The notes under the pieces: generated by a model
What the model was told of the DNA's origin: nothing
What the model saw: only the letters and a program-made list of their open reading frames with translations
The model's database searches: none
Part shown: piece after piece, positions 12,474 to 22,772 of the stretch
Numbering within the stretch: position 1 is the stretch's first letter
Layout: each line of letters starts with the position of its first letter
Origin: Dioscorea cayenensis subsp. rotundata
Lineage: Eukaryota; Streptophyta; Magnoliopsida; Dioscoreales; Dioscoreaceae
Length of the DNA: 64,000 nucleotides
NCBI RefSeq assembly: GCF_009730915.1
Contig: NW_024087248.1
Span: forward strand, 1 to 64,000
Direction of reading: 5' to 3'
Made by a program: the position numbers and the translations under genes

Positions 12474-12947
12474 CAATTAATTTATAATAATTAGATAATA
12501 ATTATATATTAAATAAATATATATTTCAAATACAAATCACCAAATTAAATATTAAATTATAATATTTACAATGATTAATTCAAATAAATAATGATAATAA
12601 TTAACTGTAATAATTAATTAAATGAAAATAAAATAATTATATTTAAATAATTAAAACAAATAATTTTAATTAAATAAAATAATCATTAAATTATTAAGGG
12701 TATAAAATAAATAATTAAATAAATTAATTGTAATAATTAAAATAAATAATGATATTTAAAATATTTTATAAACAAAGAAATTCACACCTTTATATTAAGA
12801 GCATAAAAGTAATTTTACTACATATCATTTCATTATTTTTCCCATTTCCTATAAATTCCATTGGCAACCAAATATAGTTTTCATTCCCATTATCTTTTCC
12901 ATTTCCATCCCATTCCCCCATTCTCATTCCGCGATCCAAACGCACCC
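12228..12947. mobile_element. Tourist-like MITE
   Basis: Starts GGTCACATTTGGATG and ends GATCCAAACGCACCC, flanked by TAA (12225-12227 and 12948-12950). Its composition matches the element at 7773-8582. A (TA)n tract lies at about 12443-12469. The paralog at about 16350-16440 retains only the left part, so this insertion predates the U1/U2 duplication. Confidence 0.75.
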
Positions 12948-13559
12948 TAAGCTATCTAACAAAAAATACAAGGGTTATTTCCTTAGTTGGCCTCATAAAT
13001 TTTTTTAATTATCTAAATAGTCTTATTGTCATTTTATTTGTCAAAAATAGTTTTACGGGCATCCCATCATTATATAATGTGCAGATTAGGTATGTTTTTC
13101 TCATTGTCTTTTTTTATAATTAGCAAAGTAACTTATTTTTAGTTTTTAAACCATTTTTTAAATGTTGTTATTATTTTTAAAATTTTTTATTTTTAATAAA
13201 ACCCCATTTATTTTTAAAGAATATATTGTTATTAAAATATCAAGTTTTTTTTGCTAAATTTTAAATTTTAATTTATTTAAATTAGATTAAAATATATTTA
13301 TTTTAATTTAATTAAATACATTATGTGTGATAATTCTAAATTTTGGTTCCATTTATAATCATAATTTTGTTTCAACAAATACGATAAGTGTAATAGAATA
13401 TGAGCACATCAGAGAATTGATTGTCTAGGACTCTAGGGATTAGGCTGCAAGCCTGTTCCCACAACGAGGACCCTTATGCCACACTATGCATTGGGAGACA
13501 CTCCATCACCCATGCACAGTGAACCCTTGCTCACCATGATATGATCACCATAGTTCATT

Positions 13560-15505
13560 TTATTGTGACATCATTGTTGACACTAAAATGATTTAAAACG
13601 GTAACAAAATATTTTTTTAATCAAAAGTAACATTTTTATTGGTGACCAATACTTCGTCACTAATATTGTTTAGAGATAGATTCGTGTCACTAAATAAAAA
13701 ATATTTAATATTATATAAAAATAGATAAATATCATTAAAAAGTGCAAATTTCTTATTTCAAATATATAAAGTTTGAAATTTAAACATCCAAAAATACAAT
13801 TATAAAATTATCCTAAACTATTCTTGAATGTAAATTTGGAGATGAAGTACTCCATTATGGATTTAAATCTTCTCTTTTGCTTTTCAGGCTCAACTTCTGC
13901 TAGAATTTAACTCGTTTTTTGAAACTTTAATGTTATTCCCTTTGCTTGATGTTTATTCTGCATATTTAGAAAAAAATAAAAAAAATCTAATAAAATAATT
14001 TTAAAATTTAAAATAAAAATTATAATTTAATTACAACTTTCATACCATTATTTCATCTCAATTGAGAAGAGGCAAATTCCATGTTGCATTTGGCTTTTTG
14101 TTATTTTAAATAGATTAAAAATCATTTAAAAAAGAAAAAGAAGGAAACCACACAATTAAAATCTAAACAACATATTCCTACTATGAACCTAAGATTCAAA
14201 GTGACGAAAATGAAAACAGTGGCAAACAACCATCATTGAAAAAATCCAATAAAACCTAACTTTGAAGATGAAATAGATAAAGCAAAACAACAATATTATC
14301 TTTTATTCAATGCATAAACAAAGTAAAAGAATTTAAGAAAAAGAAAAGAAACAAATTTTGTGACCATCAATGATATGTATCTCTACATTTTGAGCTAGTT
14401 GAGTTACTTTGATTCTCCGAATCAACTAAAGCCAAATCATTGCTACCGATCACCTTAAGCACCATCTTTGTTTATTTCTTTTATATGTTAAGTTTATGGA
14501 GGATATATATCTTTTTAAAATTTAATCTTCTTTAAAAAAATTTATATCATCCCGATTTTGCTTTGTGAGATTTGGTAAATATCTATTTAATTTTGATTTT
14601 AATTTTTAAATTTTTTTCTCTGGTACTATATATCCTAGCGATGATCTAAATTAAAGGCTTGTTTTCTAAGCGTTGGAATATATATATTATGAGTATTGGA
14701 TGAATTATAATTTTAAAAACCTTTTAAATTGTATCTATAATTACTTAAAACAGCTAATAAATTTTTAAAAAATCTATACATAAATTTTGAGATTGGGTAG
14801 ACAAAAAAAGACTTTTTACTATTTTATTAAAAATATAATTTTTACAACACATATACTAATTTATAAATGATGTGGACACTAAATGTTTAAATTTTTTGCA
14901 TCTAAAGTTGTCGATAGAAAAGATAAGATGCATAATTGTGATAGATACTAAAGTGAATGTTTTTTTGTATCTAAACTTGTCAACACAAAAGATAAGATGT
15001 ATAATTGTGATAGATACTAAATTGAATTTTTTTTATATCTAAAGTTGTCGACACAAAAGACAAGATGCATAATTATGATAGATACTAAATTGTCACTATT
15101 GAAATTGTAATAATGACAAAATAATTGGACATCACAACTAATCCAAACTATGGTGACAATTAACTTTTTTTATCATAAGAAAACCCAATAACATGATTAA
15201 AAAATTTAATTTTTGTGAGAATATTTAGTAGACACTAAATGAAAAATTATAGTGATGATAATATGTTTTATCACAATTACACATCATTCTCATCAAAAAA
15301 AATTTTGACACAAAATCTTATATGCTTTTAGTGGCGAACATTAGACACAAAAGAAATTTTGCCATTATCAATATATTAATAGTGATGGATTAATTATGAC
15401 ATATACTACATTGTCATAATTATTATTGTAATAGTGACAAAATATAAGTTGTCACAATTAATCTAAGTAATAGTGTCGTCACAAAAAAGTTGTCACTGCT
15501 AAATA
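13560..15505. other. AT-rich spacer between duplicated units; no gene
   Basis: No coding signal. It has repeated short GTGAC/GTCAC-containing stretches near both ends (about 13630-13690 and 15420-15500), which hints at an old TIR element, but I could not define termini. The minisatellite at 14872-15094 lies inside it. Confidence 0.4.
14872..15094. repeat. Minisatellite, about 69-bp unit, just over three copies
   Basis: ATAGATACTA recurs at 14941, 15010 and 15078 (periods 69 and 68). Each unit contains a TCTAAAnTTGTCGA-type stretch and AAAAGA(T/C)AAGATG. Confidence 0.85.
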
Positions 15506-15662
15506 GTATGCATAGTATCTCTTTTTGCATCTTCTAGTGTCTTGGTTCTCATAGGATTGGCCCACAAACATAGGGATGGACCGGATGGTGTGCCAACCTG
15601 TAGTAACTATTCTTAAGCAAACATAGGCATGGGGCGCCAAACTATTCTATCAAGTCTTATGT

Positions 15663-15712
<50 letters not shown>

Positions 15713-16449
15713 TATTAGTTAGGTGCTATTGATAACTCAAAATTAAATACTCCACTACCCCTAACAGAACTATTAATTTAATTAAAACTTCTTAATGAAG
15801 CTATACTATTTTAACCCTTTTTATGCTTTCTTTATCGTTCTTTTTATTTGTAGAGTCACCGTCATCTTATTTAATTGGTTTTGTTGGAGGTAATTGATCC
15901 TGTAATTATTTAATTAATGCAACATATTGGATATTATAATATTGTTATTTCTAACAATTTTAAGACCATCATAAGTTTATAACCTCCTCTACCAATTAAT
16001 CCACCAATTTGTTTCTTTTGTTAAGCACTAGCTAGATTTCATCAATAGTTACAAGCATCACGACAACACAAATCAATTTCTTTTTTCTTTTTTTTTCGCA
16101 ATTTACATGGCCATGCATTTCTTGTCGAGGCTGTGTTTCACACAAAACAGTTATAGACTTATAGCCCACATAAACAAGCTGTAAATATAATATCCGTACT
16201 GTTTTGCATGTGGGACTTATTTTCTCATCCACACAATTAGTCCGCTATACCTACTAGACATAAATGGGAAGCTGGTGGTTTGGTGGGGACTTAAAAAACC
16301 TCATCCATACATCTAGAGTTCGATCTCTTATCAAATTTTTCTACCTTAAGGTGTAATAACATTAATTCTCCTTTGGAGAGGAATTAGTACTTGTCCTAAT
16401 GCATGCCCATGTATGAAATGGCCATTTTACCCTCCCAATATATATTTAT

Positions 16450-17005
16450 ATATGGGGTTACATCTCCTAGGGACGTCCCCAGAATCCATATCTGGGGATG
16501 TCCCTAGGGAGCTTTCGATGAATCAAATGATCCAATGGTTCCCAGAAAAACCATTACACTTAAATCAAAACGAGACTGATCCATTTCCTCCACCAGCGCC
16601 CACCCATCAACGATGCCTCCATCGTCTCCACCACCGTCAGCCGTCTTCTCCACTGACACTGTCTCCCCGTCGTCTCCATCTCCTCCACCAGCGCCCACGA
16701 GACTGATCCATTTCCTCCACCAGCGCCCACCCATCAACGACGCCTCCATTGTCTCCACCATAGTCGGTCGTCTTCTCCACCGACCTTTGCCTCCCCCGTC
16801 GTCTCCATCTCCTCCACCGAGCACGACACCCATCAGCGACGCCTCCCATCATCTCCACCAGCGCCTCCACCGGCACCCACCCATCAGCAGCGCCTCCCAT
16901 CGTCTCCACCACCGTCTCTCGTCTTCTCTACCAACGTTGCCTCCCCGTCGTCTCCATCAACGCCAACGCCTTCTCCGGTGTCAACGACGCCTCCCATATT
17001 TGTCT
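16450..17005. repeat. GC-rich minisatellite behind a hairpin terminus
   Basis: Left end: a 19-20-bp imperfect palindrome (CTCCTAGGGACGTCCCCAG ... CTGGGGATGTCCCTAGGGAG) directly beside a TA-rich tract. Its GGACGTCC hairpin resembles the ends of the element at 17556-17820. The body at 16572-17000 is GC-rich in an AT-rich neighbourhood and is built from units of about 127 bp (16572-16698, 16699-16825, then shorter degenerate copies) rich in CTCCACC and CCATC. Both strands stay open because of the repeat structure, so I do not call a protein. It may be a captured exon amplified inside a transposon. Confidence 0.55.
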
Positions 17006-17189
17006 TTTTAATAAAAACTGATTTATTTTTAAAGAATATATTGTTATTAAAATATCAAGTATTTTTTTGCAAAATTATAAAAATTAATTAATTTAAATTA
17101 GATTAAAATATATTTGTTTTTAATTTTTATGAAATACATCATATGTGATTTATCCGAATTTTGCTTCCCATTTATAATCATAATTTTGT

Positions 17190-17411
17190 TTCATGCGTTG
17201 AATATAAGCACAACAGAGAATTGATTGTCCGGTGATTAGGCTGCAAGCCAGCTCCCACATCAAAACCCCTTATGCCACACTATGCATTGGGAGGCACTCC
17301 ATCGCCCATGCACAACGAATCCTTGATCACCATGAGTTGGGTGAGATTTGAGTGCCCAAAACCTCATATAGGAGCAAAAATGCCTTACCCGTTGGGCTAG
17401 CTCAACCTTAA
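17190..17411 (-). mobile_element. tRNA-derived SINE candidate
   Basis: On the minus strand from 17411 the sequence reads GAGCTAGCCCAACGGGTAAG, which fits a pol III A box (TAGCCCAACGG). About 45 bases on is ACTCAAATCTCACC, close to a B box. A 150-bp body follows. U1 has the body at about 13390-13555 but not the tRNA-like head. No flanking duplication was defined. Confidence 0.45.
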
Positions 17412-17523
17412 TTATAAATATTTATCAAATATTTAAAATAACAAATTTAAAAAATAATAACACCATTTAAAAAAACCAAAAATAAGTTACTTTGCTAATT
17501 ATCAAGAAAAGAAGGGGTTAAAA

Positions 17524-17555
<32 letters not shown>

Positions 17556-17558
<3 letters not shown>

Positions 17559-17820
17559 GATCGATCCTACATGGGACGTCCCATAGATAAGAAATCTATG
17601 GATGTCCATTATCACCGCTGGATCTCGATCCAACGGCTAACGATGATGAAGCTGTAAATACTATAGTAATATAAAGCGGTAATTCTTGATCGGACGATTA
17701 TAATGAGACGGTGATCATCGTTTCATCGATGTCGACCGATTGGATCGTGATCCGATGGGCGATGATGGGCGTCCATAGATTTCTTATCTATGGACGTCCA
17801 TAGGGGATGTAAATTCTATC
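17556..17820. mobile_element. MITE with hairpin-forming termini inserted in a (TA)n tract
   Basis: A 265-bp element with terminal inverted repeats of about 50 bp. Each end is itself a hairpin: CCATAGATAAGAAATCTATGG on the left (given in part) and its near-complement on the right, both beside GGACGTCC-type motifs. It is flanked directly by TA microsatellites (17525-17555 and 17821-17837), as in the rice Micron type. It sits within the inverted segment of U2; the matching part of U1 (about 13060-13090) has no such element. Confidence 0.75.
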
Positions 17821-18058
17821 ATATATATATATATATAACCAATAGCATACTATAAAATGATGTGATGGCTCTTGGGTCATTTTAACAAATAAAATAACTC
17901 TAGAGCCATAGATTATTAAAAAGTTTAATGAGGGCCAACTATGGAAATAGCTTCCTGTAAAAAGATATATATGAACATGCATGATATACAGTAGGTGATG
18001 ATTTCATATATGCTGATACCACAACTGGTGGTAGAGCTAACAATTTATTAAGTGGTGT

Positions 18059-18105
<47 letters not shown>

Positions 18106-18201
18106 CATTACACATAATATAAAAAAATCATGTATCACAAGCATATATAAAATAGTTATTTTAAAACAATATAAACTTATAAATAATAAAAAAAACATGA
18201 A

Positions 18202-18860
18202 AGTTTGTTTAAAAACTTATATTAAAAGATTAATTCAAAAGACTAAAAATTGAAACTCATATAAGAACTTAATTAAACTATTTCATGTAGTTTGGATGGT
18301 GAAAAAAACCTGTCATGATTAAGAGTTAAATTTTGAAATTAAAAAAATTAGGCAAAATGATACGAGAGCAGTTTGAAAATATTGATAATGATGAAGACAA
18401 AAAGATGGTTTAGTTTTGCATTTTCTAAAGTTGTTAAAAAAAATGTTCTTTTTAATTTTAACTTTTATATAATAACCAATAAGTTTTTCATAATTTTTTT
18501 TGCACATTGACCCCTAATTTTCTTAGAAATTTTGTTTAAAAACTTATATTAAAAATTAATTTCAAAGATTAAAACTTGAAACTCATACATATCAGAATTT
18601 AATCAAACTATTTAGTGTAGTTCGGATGGTAAAAAAAAAACCCTATCATAATTAAGAGTTAAATTTTGAAATTAAAAAAACTAGGCAAAATGATAGGAGA
18701 GCAATTGGAAATTATTGATGATGATGAAGACAAAAAGATGATTTTAGTTTTATATTTTCTAAAGTTGTTAAAAAAATGTTCTTTTTATTTTTAATTTTTA
18801 TATAATATCCCATTAGGTTTTCATAATTTTTTTTGCACCCTAACCCCTAATTTTTTAATC
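18202..18860. repeat. Tandem duplication of a unit of about 330 bp
   Basis: 18202-18529 and 18530-18860 are diverged direct copies. Each starts TTTGTTTAAAAACTTATATT, includes AAGAGTTAAATTTTGAAATT and ATGATGAAGACAAAAAGATG, and ends near CCCCTAATTTT. A long TA tract (18061-18102) lies upstream. No coding signal. Confidence 0.8.
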
Positions 18861-18969
18861 TTATGGGTAAATTTACAAATTTTTCCAAAGTAATTAATAT
18901 ATATATATATATAATATTTTAAATATTTGTAAAATTTTTGTGGGGTCATTTGACCCCACAAAATCGAAT

Positions 18970-19576
18970 GGTATAATACCCAGTTTAGTCCCTGTATTAT
19001 ACCCAAAGTGGTCTCTTAGTCCCTCTAATATTTTTTGTCCTTGTAGGATCCCTGTATTTTTCATTTCTTGTCAAACGAGTCCCGCCCTAACGCTTGTCTG
19101 ATTTTTCTTCTGCGAGTCTAACTTGGCATTTTTCATGAGTAAAAAAATTAAGGTATAATGATCAGTTTAGTCCCTCTATTATTTTGAGATGGCCCTTTAG
19201 TCCTCCTATTATTTTTACCCTTAGAAGTCCTTTTTTTTAATTAAATTTTTTAGGTATAATACCTAGTTTAGTCCCTCTATTATTTCAAAATGACCCTTTA
19301 ATCCCCAATTAGAGGGACTTTCTAAGGGCGAAAAATAATAATGCGGCCTAAAGGGTCAGTTTGCACTAATAGAGGGACTAAATTGGGTATTATAACAATT
19401 TTTTACTCATAAAAATTGCAACATCATCCTCACTGACGGAAAATCAGACGGGCATTAGGGGAGAGACTCGTTTGACACGAAATAAAAAATATAGGGATCC
19501 TACAGGGACAAAAAATATTAAAGAGACTAAAAAGGCACTTTAGGTATAGTTCATGGACTAAACTAGATATTCTACC
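18970..19576. mobile_element. Long-TIR foldback element with a related element nested inside
   Basis: The first and last 150-170 bp are inverted copies (left GTATAATACCCAGTTTAGTCC in part, right GGACTAAACTAGATATTCTAC in part). Inside, at about 19152-19394, another pair of inverted repeats with the same TTTAGTCCCTCTATTATT motif forms a nested element. No coding capacity. It ends about 70 bp upstream of the TATA box of the SABATH pseudogene. Confidence 0.7.
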
Positions 19577-19647
19577 TAACTGAATGTAGCTCCGCCCTTG
19601 ACCACAACAACTTATGGCATCCTTGAAAGTAGTTTCATTCCTTGGTT

Positions 19648-19654
19648 TATAAAT
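19648..19654 (+). promoter_or_regulatory. TATA box of SABATH pseudogene
   Basis: TATAAAT, 78 bp upstream of the ATG at 19732. The intact paralogs have TATAAATT and TATAAATA in equivalent positions. Confidence 0.6.
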
Positions 19655-19731
19655 CGGCATCAAGAAACCCCATACTTTGCGCAGAGTAAAGCAAATCCAA
19701 AGTAACAAGAAATCAGTCAGTGAATATACTT

Positions 19732-22062
19732 ATGATGAAGCTTGAAGAAACTCTTCATATGGTTGGTGGTGGAGAAGAGACAAGTTATGCTTCAAACTCA
19801 AGGCTTCAGGTACTACTAACTAATTATAATACTAATATTTTTATCTTTCTAATAATTTCATGCATGCGGGCATATGCATGATTTGTTTATTTATTTAACA
19901 GGAGAAAGCCATAATAAGAACAAAGGACATAGTGGGGGTAAGTATCACTGGTGGCCACAAATGTTTCATAAGTATAACGCTGTGGTCACATACGTTTTTT
20001 TTGTAACGATGTGGCCACGAAACTTGTCTCCGGTCACACTCATGGCCACAATTTCATGTTTGGGGGTTGTTTTCGGCGAAAGTGCTGAGGTGGCCAATTA
20101 TAGAGCCATCCATGTCGGATGCCACCTCAGCACCTTCGGCGAAAGCACCCCAAACATGAAAATGTGGCCATGAGTGTGACCGGAGACAAGTTTCGTGGCA
20201 CATCGTTACAAAAACGATAGTGGCAGTATACTTACGAAACATTTGTGGCCACCAGTGATATTTACCCGACATAGTGGAGAAAGCTTTGAGGAGCATCAAT
20301 GAAGAAGTTGTGGCACAGAGCTTGGTTGTGGCTGATTTGGGGTGTTCTTCAGGGCCGAATGCATTCCTTGTGATATCTTAGATAATTAGTGCAGTAATGG
20401 AAGCCGGATGTCAAAAGGAGATAATGTTTTTGTTGAATGATTTACCAGGCAATGACTTCAATACAATATTCAGATCACTGTCTTTTATGAGAAGAAGGTT
20501 AAAGAAGAGAATGGGAATCGAGTGCTGCCTTATTTTGTTGCTGGTATTCCTGGTTCCTTCTATGGAAGACTCTTTCCTCGCAATAGTCTTCATTTTGCTC
20601 ACTCTTCTTTTAGTCTCATGTGGCTTTCTCAGGTGTATATATATATATATATTTAATTATTAGAAAATTTTTAATAATTAGACTATCTAAGAATTTGATA
20701 TTTATGCACCTCATCAATCTATTAAATTTTTATTTAATAAACTATTTTTTATTAATAATTATACTATAATATGAGATCGGCTACAATGATTTTATTAATC
20801 ATTTCAATCATTCGTATTATATATTTCATAATAAATATATTTGTCTAACAAAATTATTTTATTATTTACCAAAATGAAATATTTTAACAAAATATACAAA
20901 TTCTTATAAAATTAAATATTGTTAATTTTTTTGACAAATTAAATATTGTTAATTTGCTAAAGACGATTAAATTCTATATTAAAAAAATCAAATATATTTT
21001 CTTAAATTAGTGAAGAAATTAAAAATAATTTAATATAAAAAATAAAAAATAATTATCATTGTATAAAAAATATTGAAGAGAGGCAACAACAATTAAAAAA
21101 AATGAGTGACCCCGCCGTTGAGCGATTTGTGATCACCACACACTGAATGGCCATTAAACACTCATTATGGGGCTCTTAATCATCAAACGTTTATTAAACG
21201 CTTTCAAAAGCACCGTTAAAGATGCTATATATGTTGATTTATGATTTAATCGTCAAACATTTATTAAATGCTTTCAAAAGTACCGTTAAAGATGCTCTTA
21301 CATATATGTTGATTTATAAGATTAATTATATATTAATGCACATGTAGGTTCCAGTAGGAATTGAGAATGGTGGAGTTAATATTAACAAAGGGAACATCTA
21401 CATCTCAAGAACAAGTCCCCCAATTGTATCAAAATTATATTTAGAGCAATTCAAGAGAGATTTCTCAAGCTTCCTCAAGTTTCGTTCTCAAGAACTTGTC
21501 AATGGAGGACAAATGATTTGTCCTTTTTGGGCAGGAAAAGTTCTGATCCATCTAAAGCTGAACTTTGTCATTTTTATGATTTGGTAGCCGATGCACTCAA
21601 CTCCATGGTTCAAGAGGTATAATACAGCACATATCAATTGTCATTCTGTATTGTTAATTTAATTTAATTTGGATGAATTGAATTTAGGGAGTGTTGGAAG
21701 AAGAGAAGGTGAACACATTCAACATGCCATTTTATGCAGCATCAAAAGAAGAAGTGCAACAAGTAATACAAAGTGAAGGATCATTCTACATTGAACAAAT
21801 GCAAATCCTTGAATCAAACTGGGACCCATTTGATGACTCAGATGATGATCAAGTCTTTGATAATGTGAAGAGCGGACACAATGTGGCCAAGTGTATGAGA
21901 GCAGTGTTAGAACCATTACTTGTTCGACACTTTGGAGAACAAGCCTTTGTTGATCAAGTGTTTGCAAGGTATGCTCAAAATGTGGCCATGCATCTCCACA
22001 AAGAGAAAACCAAGCACATTGTCTTCATCTTGGCTTTGAAGGCAAAGGATCTCAACAACTAA
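19732..22062 (+). pseudogene. SABATH carboxyl methyltransferase pseudogene (copy 1)
   Basis: The exons align to the two intact paralogs: exon 1 19732-19809, exon 2 19902-20632 (interrupted), exon 3 21348-21616, exon 4 21688-22062; splice sites are GT..AG. The SAM-binding DLGCSSGPNA motif and the N-terminal SYASNSRLQ are still readable. It is dead for several independent reasons. A 332-bp MITE sits in exon 2 (19936-20267). A CAG codon has become TAG at 20379-20381. One base is missing near 20485 and another near 21517 relative to the paralogs. Intron 2 is about 715 bp rather than about 85 bp and contains a diverged direct duplication of about 69 bp (21176-21310). The family methylates carboxyl groups of small acids such as salicylate, benzoate and jasmonate. 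This copy is on the opposite strand to the other two. Exon 4 is still fully open, so decay may be recent or uneven. Confidence 0.9.
19936..20267. mobile_element. Mutator-type MITE inserted in SABATH exon 2
   Basis: Starts GGGTAAGTATCACTGGTGGC and ends as its near-perfect complement, with inverted ends of at least 32 bp. The 10-bp flanks GACATAGTGG are identical at 19926-19935 and 20268-20277; 9-10 bp is the Mutator size. Both intact paralogs carry a single GACATAGTGG followed directly by AGAAAGC (GACATGGTGG in copy 3), so the empty site is known. The element folds back over most of its length and has no coding capacity. It is a sister of the element at 10049-10448. Confidence 0.9.
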
Positions 22063-22772
22063 CTAATTCTTCAATACACATCCCATTAATGCTATAATTA
22101 TCATTTAAAATAAATAGCTCCTTTAATCAGTACAAGGGCTTTACTCGTTTTTATTGTTACCAATTATGCCTAATAGAATAAATGAAGTGTTCTTGAGTTG
22201 TCTTCGAAGACTTGGTTTTCTTTATCTAATGAATAGCATATTGATAAACAAGAGATGAAGTTTACATGCCCTGCCTACATTTTGAGCTTGTGTGGTTCCA
22301 TTAAACATCAGGGATGGAGACTCCACCACTTTCTTGTGTGATACATGGTTAATACCTAGCTAGCTCTGCTTATAAAAAGACACGGAGCTATGCATTAAAC
22401 AGCAAGGAATATTCTATCCAGCTCCTATTCTCTGATTTTGAGGACCAAAAGAACTGAATTTTATAAAAAAAACCAAGGCTTTTCAGTTAAGTTCTTTTAC
22501 GAATTTTTCAGTGATTGGGCTTGTCCAAAAATAAATAAATAAATAAATTTCATTGATTGGGGACTTCGATGATCAATTGGAGACAATTTTTAAAAAGTGA
22601 CGTGTATTTCGAAAATCAATATACTTATCTGTAAGGCATGAGATAACAAAATTCTTACCCTAAGTAATATTCTTGCTTATAAGTGGTTGCAAGGTTATAA
22701 TAGTTTTGCTCTACCATTTGTGTCCTTTGTCATTGGATGGTGGAAACCAATGATGCTAGTTTCTTCAGTGTG
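22063..22772. other. 3' flank of SABATH pseudogene; no gene
   Basis: AT-rich sequence after the stop codon up to the solo LTR. I see no frames of note. Confidence 0.5.

Larger units (their letters stand above)
10660..13556. repeat. Segmental duplication, copy U1
   Basis: This stretch is paralogous to 15508-17411. The two begin with CTCTTTTTGCATCTTCTAGTG (given in part) and share long colinear tracts: about 11530-12440 with 15618-16440, and 13196-13545 with 17010-17335. U1 carries two MITEs (10752-11526 and 12228-12947). The first is absent from U2 and the second is internally deleted there. No gene is carried. Confidence 0.8.
15508..17411. repeat. Segmental duplication, copy U2
   Basis: Direct paralog of 10660-13556. 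It lacks the 775-bp MITE, carries a longer TA tract (about 15665-15710), and has the segment corresponding to 12450-13190 replaced by the GC-rich hairpin-ended sequence at 16450-17005. The missing segment (12960-13200 in U1) reappears in inverted orientation at about 17420-17975, so the duplication was followed by rearrangement. Confidence 0.75.

Noticed and set aside
16413..17011. Overlapping open frames of 90-130 codons on both strands
   Set aside because: They arise from the GC-rich 127-bp repeat; Pro/Ser-rich on one strand and Gly/Asp/Val-rich on the other, with no start context or domain.
19874..20299. Frames on both strands inside SABATH exon 2
   Set aside because: They read through the inverted arms of the inserted MITE.
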